Shown one piece after another: positions 5,361 to 5,382 of a DNA stretch of 5,382 nt. A model generated the notes under the pieces. It was not told where the DNA came from. It searched no databases and saw only the letters and a list, made by a program, of their open reading frames with translations. Within the stretch, counting starts at the first letter, position 1; every line of letters begins with the position of its first letter. The DNA is taken from positions 1-5,382 of the forward strand of contig JAGVOR010000140.1 in the NCBI GenBank assembly GCA_020052635.1. The letters run 5' to 3'. The stretch is from Candidatus Omnitrophota bacterium. GTDB lineage: Bacteria; Omnitrophota; Gorgyraeia; Gygaellales; Profunditerraquicolaceae. A program made the translations under genes and the position numbers.

Positions 5361-5363
5361 AAA
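5345..5363. promoter_or_regulatory. 19-bp dyad between and over promoter elements (candidate operator)
   Basis: TTTAGA (5345-5350) and TCTAAA (5358-5363) are exact reverse complements separated by 7 bases. Counting inward, 7 of 9 base pairs are symmetrical around the central base 5354. The dyad fills the spacer and covers the proposed -10, the usual place for a repressor. The 9-1-9 shape would suit a Fur-family or other winged-helix dimer, but the sequence is not a clear match to a known box. In RNA the arms could form only a weak, A/U-rich hairpin. Confidence 0.4.
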
Positions 5364-5382
5364 AGTAGAAAATTTATAATGC

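Overview
The window reads as one strand-uniform piece of a bacterial chromosome, with all seven genes on the + strand. An acyltransferase of the LpxL/HtrB type points to a diderm (Gram-negative-type) cell. The G+C content looks moderate by eye, and the gene style and gene mix would fit an uncultured lineage such as Omnitrophota. That lineage guess is an impression, because no marker gene is present.

Layout: bases 1-93 hold a leader with an imperfect inverted repeat and no complete gene. A 78-residue stand-alone lipoyl domain follows (94-330). A 138-base gap (331-468) carries a strong sigma70-like promoter, TTGACA-17-TATATA, with an imperfect dyad across its -35 box. Six tightly packed genes then run from 469 to 5318: a GAF plus HD-GYP cyclic-di-GMP phosphodiesterase; an MGDG-synthase/UgtP-like GT28 glycosyltransferase; an LpxL/HtrB-like acyltransferase; a DPM1-like GT2 glycosyltransferase; a small multi-pass membrane protein of the 'small multi-drug export' family; and a short CobA/BtuR-type corrinoid adenosyltransferase. 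Their junctions are a 1-nt overlap, a 2-nt gap, a 13-nt gap, an 8-nt overlap and a 4-nt overlap, so this is almost certainly one translationally coupled operon. The last 64 bases hold a second TTGACA promoter, with a 19-bp dyad between and over its core elements, reading out of the window.

How the genes may work together: the middle of the operon (GT28, acyltransferase, GT2, membrane protein) looks like a small envelope-glycolipid set. It could sugar-decorate a diacylglycerol-like lipid, acylate it, make a polyprenyl-phosphate sugar, and possibly move a lipid carrier across the membrane. The leading HD-GYP enzyme would tie this to cyclic-di-GMP. The individual family calls are well supported by visible motifs. 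The shared pathway and the cyclic-di-GMP link are inference. The adenosyltransferase at the end has no obvious connection to the lipid genes and may simply share the transcript.

No mobile element, CRISPR array, tRNA or rRNA was seen. No convincing intrinsic terminator was seen after either the lipoyl gene or the operon.
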